Source: Melioribacteraceae bacterium (GTDB taxonomy: Bacteria > Bacteroidota > Ignavibacteria > Ignavibacteriales > Melioribacteraceae). Taken from it: a stretch of DNA of 64,000 nt. This document shows, in pieces, positions 7,971 to 17,116 of this stretch; the first letter of the stretch is position 1, and every line of letters begins with the position of its first letter. The translations under genes were made by a program, and so were the position numbers. The DNA is taken from the NCBI GenBank assembly GCA_015493615.1, contig WGCV01000027.1:1-64000 (forward strand). Reading direction: 5' to 3'. Under the pieces are notes generated by a model that was not told where the DNA came from, made no database searches, and was given only the letters and a program-made list of their open reading frames with translations.

Positions 7971-9863
7971 TTACTTCTCATTCATTAATTTCTGCATTTC
8001 ATCAAGAAGTTTGTTCATCTTGTTGATTACCGCAATAATCGGCTCTGACGAGTTCATATCCACGCCGGCTTTTTTCAGCACTTCGATCGGATAATCGGAG
8101 CTTCCCGACTGCAGAAAGTGAAGGTACTTGTCAATTTGCGGCTGACCGTTTGCTTTTATTTTAGCGACCAACGCTTGTGAAGCCGCAAAACTGGTTGCGT
8201 ACTGATAGACATAAAAGTTGTAATAAAAATGAGGAATACGCGCCCAAGTATATGTTTCCTCTTTATCAACGACCATATCGTCGCCCCAATATTTCTGATA
8301 CATTTTTCCGTAAAGTTCGCTCAGCTTATCCGGAGTAAGAGCCGCGCCCTCTTCCGTTTTGGAATGAATTAATTTTTCATACTCGGCAAATCTTGTTTGT
8401 CTGAAAAACGTGAAGGTGATGTTATCCAAGTTCTTTTCGATTAAAGCTAATTTTTCCTCTTTTGTTTTGGCGTGTTCGATTAAGTAATCGAGCAGCAACG
8501 CTTCGTTAGCTGTTGAAGCGACTTCCGCTACAAAGATTGAGTAATCCGCATAAACAAACGGCTGATGCGTTCCCGAATAGAAGGAGTGCATATTGTGTCC
8601 CATTTCGTGGGCTAATGTAAATACATCGTTTAACTGGTTGTTCCAGTTAAGCAGAACATAAGGGTGAACGCCGTAGCCCTGATCGGAGGAATAAGCCCCG
8701 CTTCTTTTGCCTTTTGTTTCGTAAACGTCAATCCAACGATTATTAAAAGCCGTTTCCAGGTGAGATAAATAATCTTTCCCCAAAGGTTTAAGCGCTTTTA
8801 AAACCAGAGCTTTAGCTTCTTCGTAGGTGTAAGTTTTGTTGGCTCCGGGGAAAAGCGTTACGTAAGTATCGTATGGATGAAGCTCTTTATACTTCAGCGC
8901 TTTTTTCTTCAATTCCGCCCAGCGGTGAAGAACGTCAAGATGCTGATTTACGGTTTTAACAAGATTGTTGTAAACCGAAACGGGAATATTATTCGGCGTC
9001 AAAGCCGCTTCCAAAGTTGATGAATAATTCCTTGCTTTGGCATTAAAAATATCCGCCTTAACATTTCCGAGAAGTAAAGAACTTAATGTGTTTTTAAATT
9101 CCTCGTAAGGTTTGTAGTAAGCTTTGTAAGCGCGTTCACGGTAAGCTCTGTCCGTTGAATAAAGAGCCGCATAATATCTTCCGTCCGACATCTGGATTTC
9201 CTTGCCGTTCTCGTCTTTAACTTTCGGGTAAGGAAGCTCCACATTTTTAAGCAGCGAAAATGTATTGTAAGCAACAGATTCCACCGGACCGGCAAGAGCC
9301 ATTAATTTTTCTTCGTCGGTTGAAAGCGTATGCGCTTTCTTCCTTAACAAATCATCAAAGAAATGCTTGTAAACTTTAAGTTCCGGTTTTTCATCGACGT
9401 AAGCCCACAAAGTTTTTTCGGGAATTTGTAAAATTTCGGGAGTAATGAATGAACTCGCTGCAGAAACCTTAGCCGACAAGTCGTTTACCCGATTGTACAA
9501 AGTTTGAAATTCAGGATTCCCCAAGTCCAAATCATGCCCCAAAGAAGCATAAAGCCCTAACTTGCTTAATTTTATAAGCATCTGTTCGTCAAATTTTAAC
9601 GTCGCAAGGAGTTCATCCGAAGATGTTCCGATTTTGCCTTTGTAATCGTTAAACTTAGCGATGTTATTTTCAACCCATTTATAGTCGGCATTCCAAGCTT
9701 CAACCGAAGGATAAATGTCGTTCAAGTTCCAAGTATATTGCGGGTCTATTTCGCTTCTTTTTATCAGTTCGCCGGAATTGTCCTGAGCATAAAACGTATT
9801 CCGCGCTCCGAGTAATGCAAGTCCTGTCATAATTAATATCCTTAATATTTTGTTAAATTTCAT
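7971..9863 (-). CDS. pepF: exported oligoendopeptidase F (M3B zinc metallopeptidase)
   Basis: This 630-residue M3-family peptidase would cut short peptides of roughly 7-17 residues. The zinc site is HEMGH at residues 419-423, with the third ligand expected in the helix near EVASTANEALL, about 25 residues on. The central region matches PepF throughout. The N-terminus MKFNKILRILIMTGLALLGA looks like a signal peptide, so unlike the cytosolic lactococcal enzyme this one is probably periplasmic. The gene follows mlaE by 30 nt on the same strand and has its own terminator. Confidence 0.92.
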   Translation of the reverse strand: MKFNKILRILIMTGLALLGARNTFYAQDNSGELIKRSEIDPQYTWNLNDIYPSVEAWNADYKWVENNIAKFNDYKGKIGTSSDELLATLKFDEQMLIKLSKLGLYASLGHDLDLGNPEFQTLYNRVNDLSAKVSAASSFITPEILQIPEKTLWAYVDEKPELKVYKHFFDDLLRKKAHTLSTDEEKLMALAGPVESVAYNTFSLLKNVELPYPKVKDENGKEIQMSDGRYYAALYSTDRAYRERAYKAYYKPYEEFKNTLSSLLLGNVKADIFNAKARNYSSTLEAALTPNNIPVSVYNNLVKTVNQHLDVLHRWAELKKKALKYKELHPYDTYVTLFPGANKTYTYEEAKALVLKALKPLGKDYLSHLETAFNNRWIDVYETKGKRSGAYSSDQGYGVHPYVLLNWNNQLNDVFTLAHEMGHNMHSFYSGTHQPFVYADYSIFVAEVASTANEALLLDYLIEHAKTKEEKLALIEKNLDNITFTFFRQTRFAEYEKLIHSKTEEGAALTPDKLSELYGKMYQKYWGDDMVVDKEETYTWARIPHFYYNFYVYQYATSFAASQALVAKIKANGQPQIDKYLHFLQSGSSDYPIEVLKKAGVDMNSSEPIIAVINKMNKLLDEMQKLMNEK

Positions 9864-9893
9864 AATTAAACTCCAATTTACAAAATGAATTAT

Positions 9894-10667
9894 TTAGTTT
9901 ATTAGCATCCACATAATGTAGTCAAATATAAGAATCATTGCAGAAATTTCAACGAAAGCCTTTATTGTCGAATTCCCTACACCTTCGGCTCCCCCCGTAG
10001 TTTTAAATCCGAGATAAGTCCCGATCAGAGAAGTTAAACCGCCAAAGACAAATCCCTTTGAAACTCCGAAAATAAAATCCTTAACATGAAAAAATCTTTT
10101 AACGGAATCGAAAAAAACCTCAACCGAAACGCCGAGAAAATAGTTGGCAATAATGTAAGCTCCCCCTATTGCAATTACGTCCGCAAAAACTACAAGAACG
10201 GGAATCATAATCAGAGAAGCGTAAAACCGGGGAACCGCAAGATAACGCGTAGGACTGATTCCCATTGTTAAAAGGGCGTTTATCTGATCCGTAACTTTCA
10301 TCGAACCTATTTCCGCCGCCATCGACGCTCCGATTCTGCCTGCAATTACAATTGCGGTAAGAACGGGACCTAATTCCGTTATTATGGAACGGCTGGTTGC
10401 CGCTCCGAGAAAAGATAGAGGCGCAACGCCTTTTAACTGATAAGCAGCCTGCCACGAAGCCACAGCGCCCGTAAAAAGAGCAATCAAAGTAACAAGCGGA
10501 AGTGACTGAACGCCGATATGTTCCATTTGCTCAAAAAGAAGTTTCCTGTTCTTGATTATATTAGGAGTAAGTTTAATAATATCCCACAAAAGAAGAATTA
10601 TTCCACCTAATTCCCTAAAAAAGAGAAGCGTCTTTTTTCCTATCGTTTTAAAAAATGCCGTAATCAT
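9894..10667 (-). CDS. mlaE: MlaE-family ABC transporter permease
   Basis: This 257-residue inner-membrane permease belongs to the MlaE/Ttg2B family, which moves phospholipids or other lipids between the membranes together with an MlaF ATPase and an MlaD substrate-binding protein. The family core is visible: SLPLVTLIALFTGAVASWQA, then GAATSRSIITELGPVLTAIV, then GRIGASMAAEIGSMKVTDQI and the MGISPTRYLAVPR loop. Five membrane segments can be drawn. No MlaF or MlaD gene follows; pepF does, so the partners must be elsewhere. A repeat-rich kilobase lies upstream. Confidence 0.9.
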   Translation of the reverse strand: MITAFFKTIGKKTLLFFRELGGIILLLWDIIKLTPNIIKNRKLLFEQMEHIGVQSLPLVTLIALFTGAVASWQAAYQLKGVAPLSFLGAATSRSIITELGPVLTAIVIAGRIGASMAAEIGSMKVTDQINALLTMGISPTRYLAVPRFYASLIMIPVLVVFADVIAIGGAYIIANYFLGVSVEVFFDSVKRFFHVKDFIFGVSKGFVFGGLTSLIGTYLGFKTTGGAEGVGNSTIKAFVEISAMILIFDYIMWMLIN

Positions 10668-10741
10668 TATCTCAAATTTTAGTTTTAAAAAATAAGGAAA
10701 AAAGATGTGTAATTATAATTTGAAAATAACAATTATTAAAA

Positions 10742-11691
10742 GAGACTTTTGCAGCACCTATAATTGTCATTTTGAGTCCGCCAAGCTTGCCCCAACTGCT
10801 TTTTGTTGAGGGAGGGAGAAGAATGACACATAAATTGTACCTTATCAGTAAACTTCGTGTTATTTTTGGCAGAATATTTTTCCGGATACTCTAAACTCCT
10901 TTATTTGTAGGGCTTTCAGAGATTGTTTTTTTGTTTAACTTTTCTCATGTTGTTACCGAATTGTCGGGGTTAGGTTTTATAAAGCTTTCTTATATTTGTT
11001 AAAAAAAATTATATTGAACTGCGTTCGCAGTTCTTGTGATTTGGAGAGATATCTCCTCTATGGGTTTCACCCATAGTTATTATAAATTTAAGCGCTTCGC
11101 GCTTTTGGCAGGCTACATATGAATTTTTGAATCTCACGATTTAAAAAACCGAGACCAAAAACATTATATATGAGAAGGCTTTACAAAACCTAATTTATAT
11201 GTGATTCTGATCCTCCTCCAAGTCGGAGCGAGAGAAGAATCTCAAAACCGGTAATTATACCGAATTTAGAGATATTTCGGACGGCTTACACTCCTCCTCC
11301 GCCTTGGCGGATTAGCGGATTGGCGGACTTAATATGACAAATCTGAGTTATGTAAAGGTTTCTATGAACAAACTAACTGCGAAGCAGTTAAATTTATAAT
11401 AGCCCCGAATTTAATTCGGGGTTAATGAAAGAAAGGAGAAATGCCAACTGCGAAGCAGTTGAATTAACGGAAACACTCTTTTCTATATTATCAAATTCGA
11501 GCTTGAATCTTTATCTTTTCAATGATTTATGTCCTTGGTGCCTTATTAGTAATATTCGTGTTATTTTTGGCAAAATATTTTTCCGGATACTCTAAACTCC
11601 TTTATTTGTAGGGCTTTCAGAGATTGTTTTTTTGTTCAACTTTTTCTCATGTTGTTCCCGATTTGTCCGGGTAAGGTTATACAAAGCTTTC
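10742..11691. repeat. compound repeat block (R2 + six-hairpin array R3 + nested MITE + R2) with possible TSD TAAAA
   Basis: The whole gap between mlaE and the cytochrome gene is repeats. The block starts with a MITE-type end (GAGACTTTTGCAGCACC). It then has repeat R2 (10837-10990, ACCTTATCAGTAAACTTCG … AAAGCTTTCT), hairpin array R3 (11016-11461, split by a MITE at 11174-11362) and a second R2 (11537-11692) in direct orientation. R3 hairpins lie at 11016-11033, 11058-11076, 11090-11104, 11375-11389, 11403-11421 and 11445-11461. TAAAA occurs at 10737-10741 and 11692-11696, which may mark insertion as one unit. No coding frame is apparent. A second R3+R2 module lies at 57238-57710. Confidence 0.7.
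11174..11362. mobile_element. MITE-like element, nested, TSD TATGA
   Basis: This 189-bp non-coding element runs from GAAGGCTTTACAAAACC to AAAGGTTTC, imperfect inverted ends. TATGA occurs on both sides (11169-11173 and 11363-11367). The matching repeat at 57 kb lacks it and shows one uninterrupted copy of the target (…AATATTTGATAAATC…). This supports insertion after the two repeat copies arose. Confidence 0.8.
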
Positions 11692-11712
11692 TAAAAATAT
11701 ATTGCCACAAAC

Positions 11713-11744
11713 AAAAAGAGCGCTTGAAAAAGCGCTCTTTTTTT
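11713..11744. terminator. bidirectional intrinsic terminator
   Basis: AGAGCGCTT-GAAA-AAGCGCTCT with A- and T-runs on the two sides lies about 20 nt after the cytochrome stop codon (minus strand). It also faces the repeat block. Confidence 0.85.
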
Positions 11745-11765
11745 AACGAAATGATTTGAAAAATA

Positions 11766-13700
11766 TTAATGAAGCTCTGCAATCATTTTATTAGCCATCT
11801 CCATATTATGAGGCAAGATTGCTTTTATCATCTTTAATTTATTTAACATTTCTTTATTCTTTGCTTTTTTATATTTCATTTTCAGAGTATGAATTTTAGC
11901 ATAAATAATGTTATAACTATTCAAAGCGTCTTCATATTTATTTTCATCAAAAGGAATTGAGAAATCAATTCCCTCAACATCCCAAGCGTCCTTGACATCT
12001 ACAAACGGAGCAAAATCATCTGCGTGTCTTCCTTTGACCGGATCAATCTTAGTGTGTTTATCCAAATTGCTGAAATGCAGCCCTTTACTATCTCCGGTAA
12101 TAATGTATGAACCTTCAAAAGGTTTTTTGACGTCATTCTTATTATTATATGCATACCAGCTTGTTGCAACTTGTGAATGGCTTGAGTGACAGCTCTGACA
12201 AGTTCTTCCTTTACCGATTGCATGCGACATTTTATCCATTTGAATCCATGCTAAGAAATTATCATTATTCTTAAGTCCCGTATGCATTCCCGTTTTGATA
12301 TACATATCGTTTACCTGATCGGGCGATCTTTCAACGACAAACTCCTTAGGTTCGCCAATCTCGGTATGACCTTTAACGACTGTTTTATCAATTTTTCTTA
12401 ATAACAATCCGGTAGTTTGAGGTTTATCGGTTTTAATGTTCATAACAGCCATCGGATATGGTTTGATCGGTATCCAAGTTTTTCTTGTAGGATGTTTAAC
12501 CAACAGCGGCTCACTTCTAACGCCGTAATATTGTTTATGCTTTGAAAAATAATTAAACATTCCTTCCGATTTTCCCGGTCCCCAGAATGTAAATTGATAA
12601 GCGCCGACTTCTTGAATATGGCAAGAACTGCAATCAACATTTTTATGTTCCTTGCTGGTTTTAACAGCCTTAACAATTTCGGAATGGCAATTTGAGCAAG
12701 AGTTCCTAACTTCTTGCGATGCGAGGTTGCCAAAACTATGATCCTTCATGCTGTGGCAATCGGTACATTTTATATTATTTTTTGCATGAACGTCTTCGGG
12801 TAGTTCTCCGTATGGAAATGCAAATTCTTGACGCATATACCCTGCGCCTCTTCTTCTATCCATTGGTCCCGCATGACAAATTGTTCCTTTTCCGCTTCCG
12901 TAGCATGTAAGATTTTCAATCTTCTGGGTAAACGAATGTCTCGCAGGAGTTTTCTTAAATCCTTGATAATGACAATCAAGACAGCTGGCATGACATTTAT
13001 TACATCCCCGATTTTTACCGGCATTCATTTTTTGAGTAAAATCTCTTGTACATTCGCCGCTTATTTTTTTGTAATTATCTCCCCACCAAACACCGCAATT
13101 CTGCGGTCCGGGAGGCGATTTAGTCCAGTTGGTAAACGCCCTTTGATATTTCTGCAAGCCCATTCCGGTCTTACCGTAATTGTAAACTTCATCGTCATGG
13201 CATTTGCCGCATGTCTGTTTAGCGATCTTAGGAGAATAAGCCATTGTTGTACGGTCGTGATCGTGATAGAACAACTGAATTATTTTTTTAATTTTAAATT
13301 TCTTGGCGGCTTCTTTGGTTGGTTTTCTCAAAAGCAATCGCGTGCGATTTTTTCCCTTCGGCTCAATAGGGCTGTAATTTGTAACTTCCCTTCCGACAGC
13401 TTGATATTTAAGCGTCTTGCCGATTGCGGCGTAAAACGGACGAGGCATCCCTTCGTGCGCTTTATCTTTATCCATAGTCCGGTTGTTGCCGAGATGGCAA
13501 TCAACGCAAGTGGGTTCGCCGCCCATATTGACCTCCTTATCAACCAACACAGGATCCAAAAACATTTGCGGACTGCCTAATTTTGTTAATAATTTTTTGT
13601 TGGAATGGCATTGGACACATTTAGAATCTTTGTCGTATGCATGTAAAGAGATTGCAAAAAGAAGCATTACCATAGAGAAATGTAGCAACTTTGATTTCAC
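11766..13700 (-). CDS. periplasmic multiheme c-type cytochrome (nine CXXCH motifs plus one CX8CH)
   Basis: This 644-residue protein has a signal peptide (MKSKLLHFSMVMLLFAISLHA) and nine covalent heme-binding motifs in order: CVQCH, CVDCH, CGKCH, CNKCH, CLDCH, CTDCH, CSNCH, CSSCH and CQSCH. Between the fifth and sixth lies CYGSGKGTICH, whose spacing (CX8CH) would make an atypical tenth site. Hemes would be attached in the periplasm. The protein probably carries electrons in anaerobic respiration or to the outside of the cell. I do not recognise a defined enzyme family such as NrfA or Otr. A membrane partner is not adjacent. The C-terminal 70 residues are a heme-free, helical, lysine-rich segment. 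Confidence 0.85.
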   Translation of the reverse strand: MKSKLLHFSMVMLLFAISLHAYDKDSKCVQCHSNKKLLTKLGSPQMFLDPVLVDKEVNMGGEPTCVDCHLGNNRTMDKDKAHEGMPRPFYAAIGKTLKYQAVGREVTNYSPIEPKGKNRTRLLLRKPTKEAAKKFKIKKIIQLFYHDHDRTTMAYSPKIAKQTCGKCHDDEVYNYGKTGMGLQKYQRAFTNWTKSPPGPQNCGVWWGDNYKKISGECTRDFTQKMNAGKNRGCNKCHASCLDCHYQGFKKTPARHSFTQKIENLTCYGSGKGTICHAGPMDRRRGAGYMRQEFAFPYGELPEDVHAKNNIKCTDCHSMKDHSFGNLASQEVRNSCSNCHSEIVKAVKTSKEHKNVDCSSCHIQEVGAYQFTFWGPGKSEGMFNYFSKHKQYYGVRSEPLLVKHPTRKTWIPIKPYPMAVMNIKTDKPQTTGLLLRKIDKTVVKGHTEIGEPKEFVVERSPDQVNDMYIKTGMHTGLKNNDNFLAWIQMDKMSHAIGKGRTCQSCHSSHSQVATSWYAYNNKNDVKKPFEGSYIITGDSKGLHFSNLDKHTKIDPVKGRHADDFAPFVDVKDAWDVEGIDFSIPFDENKYEDALNSYNIIYAKIHTLKMKYKKAKNKEMLNKLKMIKAILPHNMEMANKMIAELH

Positions 13701-13835
13701 AACTAACCTCCTGTTTTAGTGAATGAATGAATGGGTGTTAAGGCAAAAGATAATTAAGTCTTTTTATAAGATATTGCTTTTAATTAAAATAATCAAGAAG
13801 CCGGAGGATAGTTTTTCCAAAAAGAATTACTATTC

Positions 13836-13995
13836 GAGACCTTTGCAAAATCTAAATTTGTCATATTGAGTCCGCCAAGGCGGAGTGCAAGCCGTCCGAA
13901 ATATCTCTAAATTCGGTATATTTACTGGTTTTGAGATTCTTCTCCCGCCAAGGCGGGATCAGAATGACATATAAATTAGGTTATGCAAAGCCTTC
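13836..13995. mobile_element. MITE-like element, TSD TATTC
   Basis: A 160-bp non-coding copy runs from GAGACCTTTGCAAAATC to TTATGCAAAGCCTTC and is flanked by TATTC (13831-13835 and 13996-14000). Its ends are imperfect inverted repeats of about 30 bp. It contains the CCGCCAAGGCGG palindrome seen in other copies. It lies between the divergent cytochrome and lipoprotein genes. A false in-frame 5' extension of the lipoprotein ORF runs through it. Confidence 0.85.
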
Positions 13996-14092
13996 TATTC
14001 ATGAATTTAATTCCTCAAACAAAAAATTCATTACGCCTATTAAAAATTATCAAATAGCTCCGATAATTAAAGAAGAAAAACTTGAGATAAAT

Positions 14093-15208
14093 ATGAAAAA
14101 CAAACTGATTCTTTTTGCAATTTTTTTAACATTAATTTACGGATGCAGTAAAACCGAGGATACTCCGGTCGAAACGCCGACTCACGGAAGTATTACCGGA
14201 CTAATAACCGAATACGGAACAGACGCGGCTTTGGAAAAAGTAAACGTTTTTACTTTACCGGCTACAAGCTATGTTACAACCGATTCTACAGGTTCCTTCA
14301 AGATAGATAATGTGGAACCGGGAGAATACAGCGTTACAGCAGCAAAGCGCGCTTACGACACACTCACGGTTGCCGTTACCGTACTCGCTGGCAAAAATAC
14401 AATTGCGGATTTTATTCTCCAGAAAACCGATTCTACGGCAAACATAAGCTACGGCTCAATCGCCGGAACCGTGTTTGATTCGGAAAGCGGAATTGCAATT
14501 CCGAACGTTACTCTATATACAATACCCGCAACCGTTGTTCTGACATCGGCGTCCGACGGTGCTTTTGCGTTCAACAACATAGAACCGGGAAGTTACTCGT
14601 TAATTGCAAAAAAATCAGGCTACGATTCCGCGCGGATTACTCTTAACGTAACAGCCGGCATTGCCGCCGCCGCAAACATCCAGCTTACAAAAACAGATAC
14701 GACAATTATTCCGACCGCGGGAGAATTAAGCGGAAGCGTAATAGACGCGGTAAAAGGGACTCCAATTATAAACGCGGAAATTTCAACCTCGCCTTCCTCA
14801 ACAATAATTTTCACCGACAGCTTAGGCAATTACCAATTTACAAATTTAACTCCCGGAAGCTACACAGTAACAATCACAAAAAATTATTATTCCGAAGCGA
14901 GCGCAACGGTAAATATTACGGCGGGTACGACGACTACGGCGGATTTCGCGCTTACGCCTACTGTGGGAGAAATTCGGGGCAGCGTAATCGATTCGTCCGG
15001 AGCGGCGATTAAAGACGTAATTATAACTACGACTCCCGAAACCGGTTCCTACGTTACGGACGACGGCGGAGCGTTCACAATAAATAATGTTCCGGTAGGC
15101 GCGGTAACGGTCTCCGCAGAAAAGACCGGTTTCGTAACAAAGACTGTAAATATTACCGTGAACCCAGGGGAAACAAGGACGGTAGTAATTATGTTATCCC
15201 ATAATTAA
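14093..15208 (+). CDS. lipoprotein with four carboxypeptidase-regulatory-like beta-sandwich repeats
   Basis: The ATG at 14093 gives 371 residues with a clean lipoprotein signal (MKNKLILFAIFLTLIYGC, lipobox LIYGC). An open frame upstream continues into a MITE and is not part of the gene. Four repeats of about 80-85 residues follow. Each opens with G-S/E-I/L-x-G-x-V, has a central F-x-I-N-N-V-x-P-G motif and ends with A-x-x-x-L/F. These are CarboxypepD-regulatory/PEGA-type sandwiches found on bacterial surface proteins. No catalytic domain is present, so the protein is probably a structural or ligand-binding cell-surface stalk. Repeats 1-3 are close in sequence; repeat 4 is more diverged. Confidence 0.85.
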   Translation: MKNKLILFAIFLTLIYGCSKTEDTPVETPTHGSITGLITEYGTDAALEKVNVFTLPATSYVTTDSTGSFKIDNVEPGEYSVTAAKRAYDTLTVAVTVLAGKNTIADFILQKTDSTANISYGSIAGTVFDSESGIAIPNVTLYTIPATVVLTSASDGAFAFNNIEPGSYSLIAKKSGYDSARITLNVTAGIAAAANIQLTKTDTTIIPTAGELSGSVIDAVKGTPIINAEISTSPSSTIIFTDSLGNYQFTNLTPGSYTVTITKNYYSEASATVNITAGTTTTADFALTPTVGEIRGSVIDSSGAAIKDVIITTTPETGSYVTDDGGAFTINNVPVGAVTVSAEKTGFVTKTVNITVNPGETRTVVIMLSHN

Positions 15209-15214
15209 GATTTA

Positions 15215-15485
15215 TCAATAAATAGTCATTAGAGAAAGTATTCTAATGAAGACCTTTCGGGGAAAAGTAAACTAACCTATTGCAAAATAATAGGTTAGTC
15301 ATTGAGTAAAAATAAATTTCGGATAGTAAAATAAGTAAGAAAAACATGCTGTAGCACAGTCCGCCGCGGCGGACTGTGGATTTAGCCCTACGTTAGTTTT
15401 CGCAGATTGCAAGCAATCTACGCTACATAAAAATGTTTCGTTATTTGAGTTTTTATTACAAAAATTTTTTAATGACAATTCTGGG
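15215..15485 (+). mobile_element. IS1380-derived miniature relic with TSD TTTA
   Basis: This 271-bp element starts TCAATAAATAGTCATTAGAG and ends GACAATTCTGGG, matching the IS1380 ends at 2213-3698. It is flanked by TTTA (15211-15214 and 15486-15489). It keeps the leader hairpin TAACCTATT/AATAGGTTA (15273-15297) but has no transposase. The middle holds two further palindromes (CAGTCCGCCGCGGCGGACTG and AGATTGC-AA-GCAATCT). It fills the gap between the convergent lipoprotein and transglutaminase genes. Confidence 0.7.
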
Positions 15486-15491
15486 TTTATC

Positions 15492-15517
15492 AAAAAAAAG
15501 CGGCTGCTGTGCCGCCC
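15492..15517 (-). terminator. intrinsic terminator after the transglutaminase-like gene
   Basis: On the minus strand GCGGC-ACAGCA-GCCGC is followed by eight T residues, 22 nt after the stop codon of the gene at 15539-17104. It directly abuts the IS1380 relic, as happens at 7898-7903. Confidence 0.75.
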
Positions 15518-15538
15518 CTTTCTATTTAATTCAAATGT

Positions 15539-17104
15539 TTACCACCAAACTTGATTTCCTTCTTTATCAATGGTGAAAATTCTTTCATCCTTTCTTGAAT
15601 TCTCGGCAACCAGCCAAAAAAGCGCTCCGGAAGGAACATTATTAAAAATAAGGGGTTTCCCTTCCGCCGTTTGTTCGCCGATTTTCCGCCAGCCGTAGTC
15701 CCAATAATAAAGCGTGTATTTTTTCCCTTTCTCGAAAAACGCCTTGTCAATATTATCCGTAGCGTTTACCGTTACTTTCCGGGTTGTTGAAACAAGTTTA
15801 ATATCGGTTCGATTTTTCAAGTCGGGAATTAACGGAATAATCTCTTTCCCTTTTGTCAAGATAAACGCCTCTCCGGCGGGAATAACTTTTCCGTTCTTGT
15901 AATAAACAGGCAGATAAGCAATGTCAAGCCCCATCGCTTTGTAATCGACCGATTTATCCTTCCCGATTTTACTCCAATTAATTGGTTTCCATTCTCCCGT
16001 ATTAAAAACCGCGATGTACGCGTAGGAAACGGAATCGGGTTTACTTTTCTGCAGCTTCAGCTTAACATCTGCGACAGGTCCGTATTCCGGCGTAACGTCA
16101 ATAATATTATTTCTGTTAATGTACGGGGGAGCTTTTTCATAATCCGGAATTTGAGCCGCAAGCGAAGTCGGCTGCTTGGCGAACATTTTTCTGTAAACTT
16201 TTGCCTTAGCCTGGTTCAGTTTGTACTCGCCCGGATTTGTTAGTCCGCCCATAAAAATAATCGGCTTACCTGACTTTGAAATCACGGCGTTCCAAGCGTG
16301 ATTGTTTCCCGTCTTTGCCCAGTAGGGAGTAAAATCGCTCGTAACCGGAATTCCCATCGCGCGCATCGCGTAAATGGCAAGGTTCGTCATATCCTCGCAT
16401 CTGCCCGTTTTGTTTTTCAGCATTTCGGTTAATCCCTGGTCGGTTGATTGTCTGTAAAAACGGGAATCGAATTTAAACCACTTCCGTAAATCGTTGTTTA
16501 TTAAAACCGTCGCCTCAACCGGATCCGATTTATCTTTCACGGAATCCGCAACCCAAGCATACTTTTTGTAAAAATAGGAACGCCAGTTGGTGAGAGGTTC
16601 GTTTGAACCTCTGTAAGGCAAAATGTATTCGCAGAACTCGTTAAAATTAATATGATGCGCCCACGGAAATTTTTTGCACGCCTCAAACGCCAAATCAATA
16701 TTTGAGATTAAATATTTTGCGGTAATTACATTGTAATCATAAACCGTGTTATCCCTAATATTTTCAATAGGTCCGTAAATCGTCTCCAAAGAATCCCACG
16801 CTCTGACCATTTCCGTGTAATTGGGATAATCCAAAACATTGAAGTGCATGTCGTGTTTTAGAGAATCGGCAATAATAAAATGAGCGTAAAATTGCTCTCC
16901 CATATTTCCGATTAAAAAATAAGCGGCTTTTAACTTCAATGAATCTTTGGGAGACTCCGAATAATGATTTATAACTTGTGCAAGTTCGCCTCTGTTATTT
17001 CCCGCTTTGTTTAATACTTCCGCAACGTCCGGCGGATAGCTCTGCCCCAATAAAATCAGACTGTTAAGAGATAAAATTAGAATTACTTTTAATATACTTT
17101 TCAT
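15539..17104 (-). CDS. exported transglutaminase-like (papain-fold) protein
   Basis: This 521-residue protein begins with a signal peptide (MKSILKVILILSLNSLILLG). A transglutaminase-core region carries the nucleophile in GRCEDMTNLAIYAMRAMGIP (Cys236) and the histidine in NNHAWNAV (His269); the third catalytic residue is probably the Asp/Glu after KSGKP. The C-terminal half contains beta-rich domains and ends near a Trp pair. Bacterial members are mostly hydrolases or amidases acting on peptides in the periplasm or outside. It lies 12 nt after the GMC oxidoreductase gene on the same strand, so the two are probably co-transcribed, without an obvious functional link. Confidence 0.82.
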   Translation of the reverse strand: MKSILKVILILSLNSLILLGQSYPPDVAEVLNKAGNNRGELAQVINHYSESPKDSLKLKAAYFLIGNMGEQFYAHFIIADSLKHDMHFNVLDYPNYTEMVRAWDSLETIYGPIENIRDNTVYDYNVITAKYLISNIDLAFEACKKFPWAHHINFNEFCEYILPYRGSNEPLTNWRSYFYKKYAWVADSVKDKSDPVEATVLINNDLRKWFKFDSRFYRQSTDQGLTEMLKNKTGRCEDMTNLAIYAMRAMGIPVTSDFTPYWAKTGNNHAWNAVISKSGKPIIFMGGLTNPGEYKLNQAKAKVYRKMFAKQPTSLAAQIPDYEKAPPYINRNNIIDVTPEYGPVADVKLKLQKSKPDSVSYAYIAVFNTGEWKPINWSKIGKDKSVDYKAMGLDIAYLPVYYKNGKVIPAGEAFILTKGKEIIPLIPDLKNRTDIKLVSTTRKVTVNATDNIDKAFFEKGKKYTLYYWDYGWRKIGEQTAEGKPLIFNNVPSGALFWLVAENSRKDERIFTIDKEGNQVWW

Positions 17105-17116
17105 AACATTTCCTTA

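Noticed and set aside
10742-11691. CRISPR-like array because of many short palindromes
   Set aside because: Stem sequences differ from one hairpin to the next and spacing is irregular; no constant repeat and no cas gene.
12828-13580. 250-codon plus-strand frame opposite the cytochrome gene
   Set aside because: Shadow of a cysteine- and lysine-rich coding sequence; the minus strand carries nine heme motifs in frame.
13931-14092. In-frame N-terminal extension of the lipoprotein ORF
   Set aside because: It runs through the right half of a MITE; the lipoprotein signal starts cleanly at 14093.
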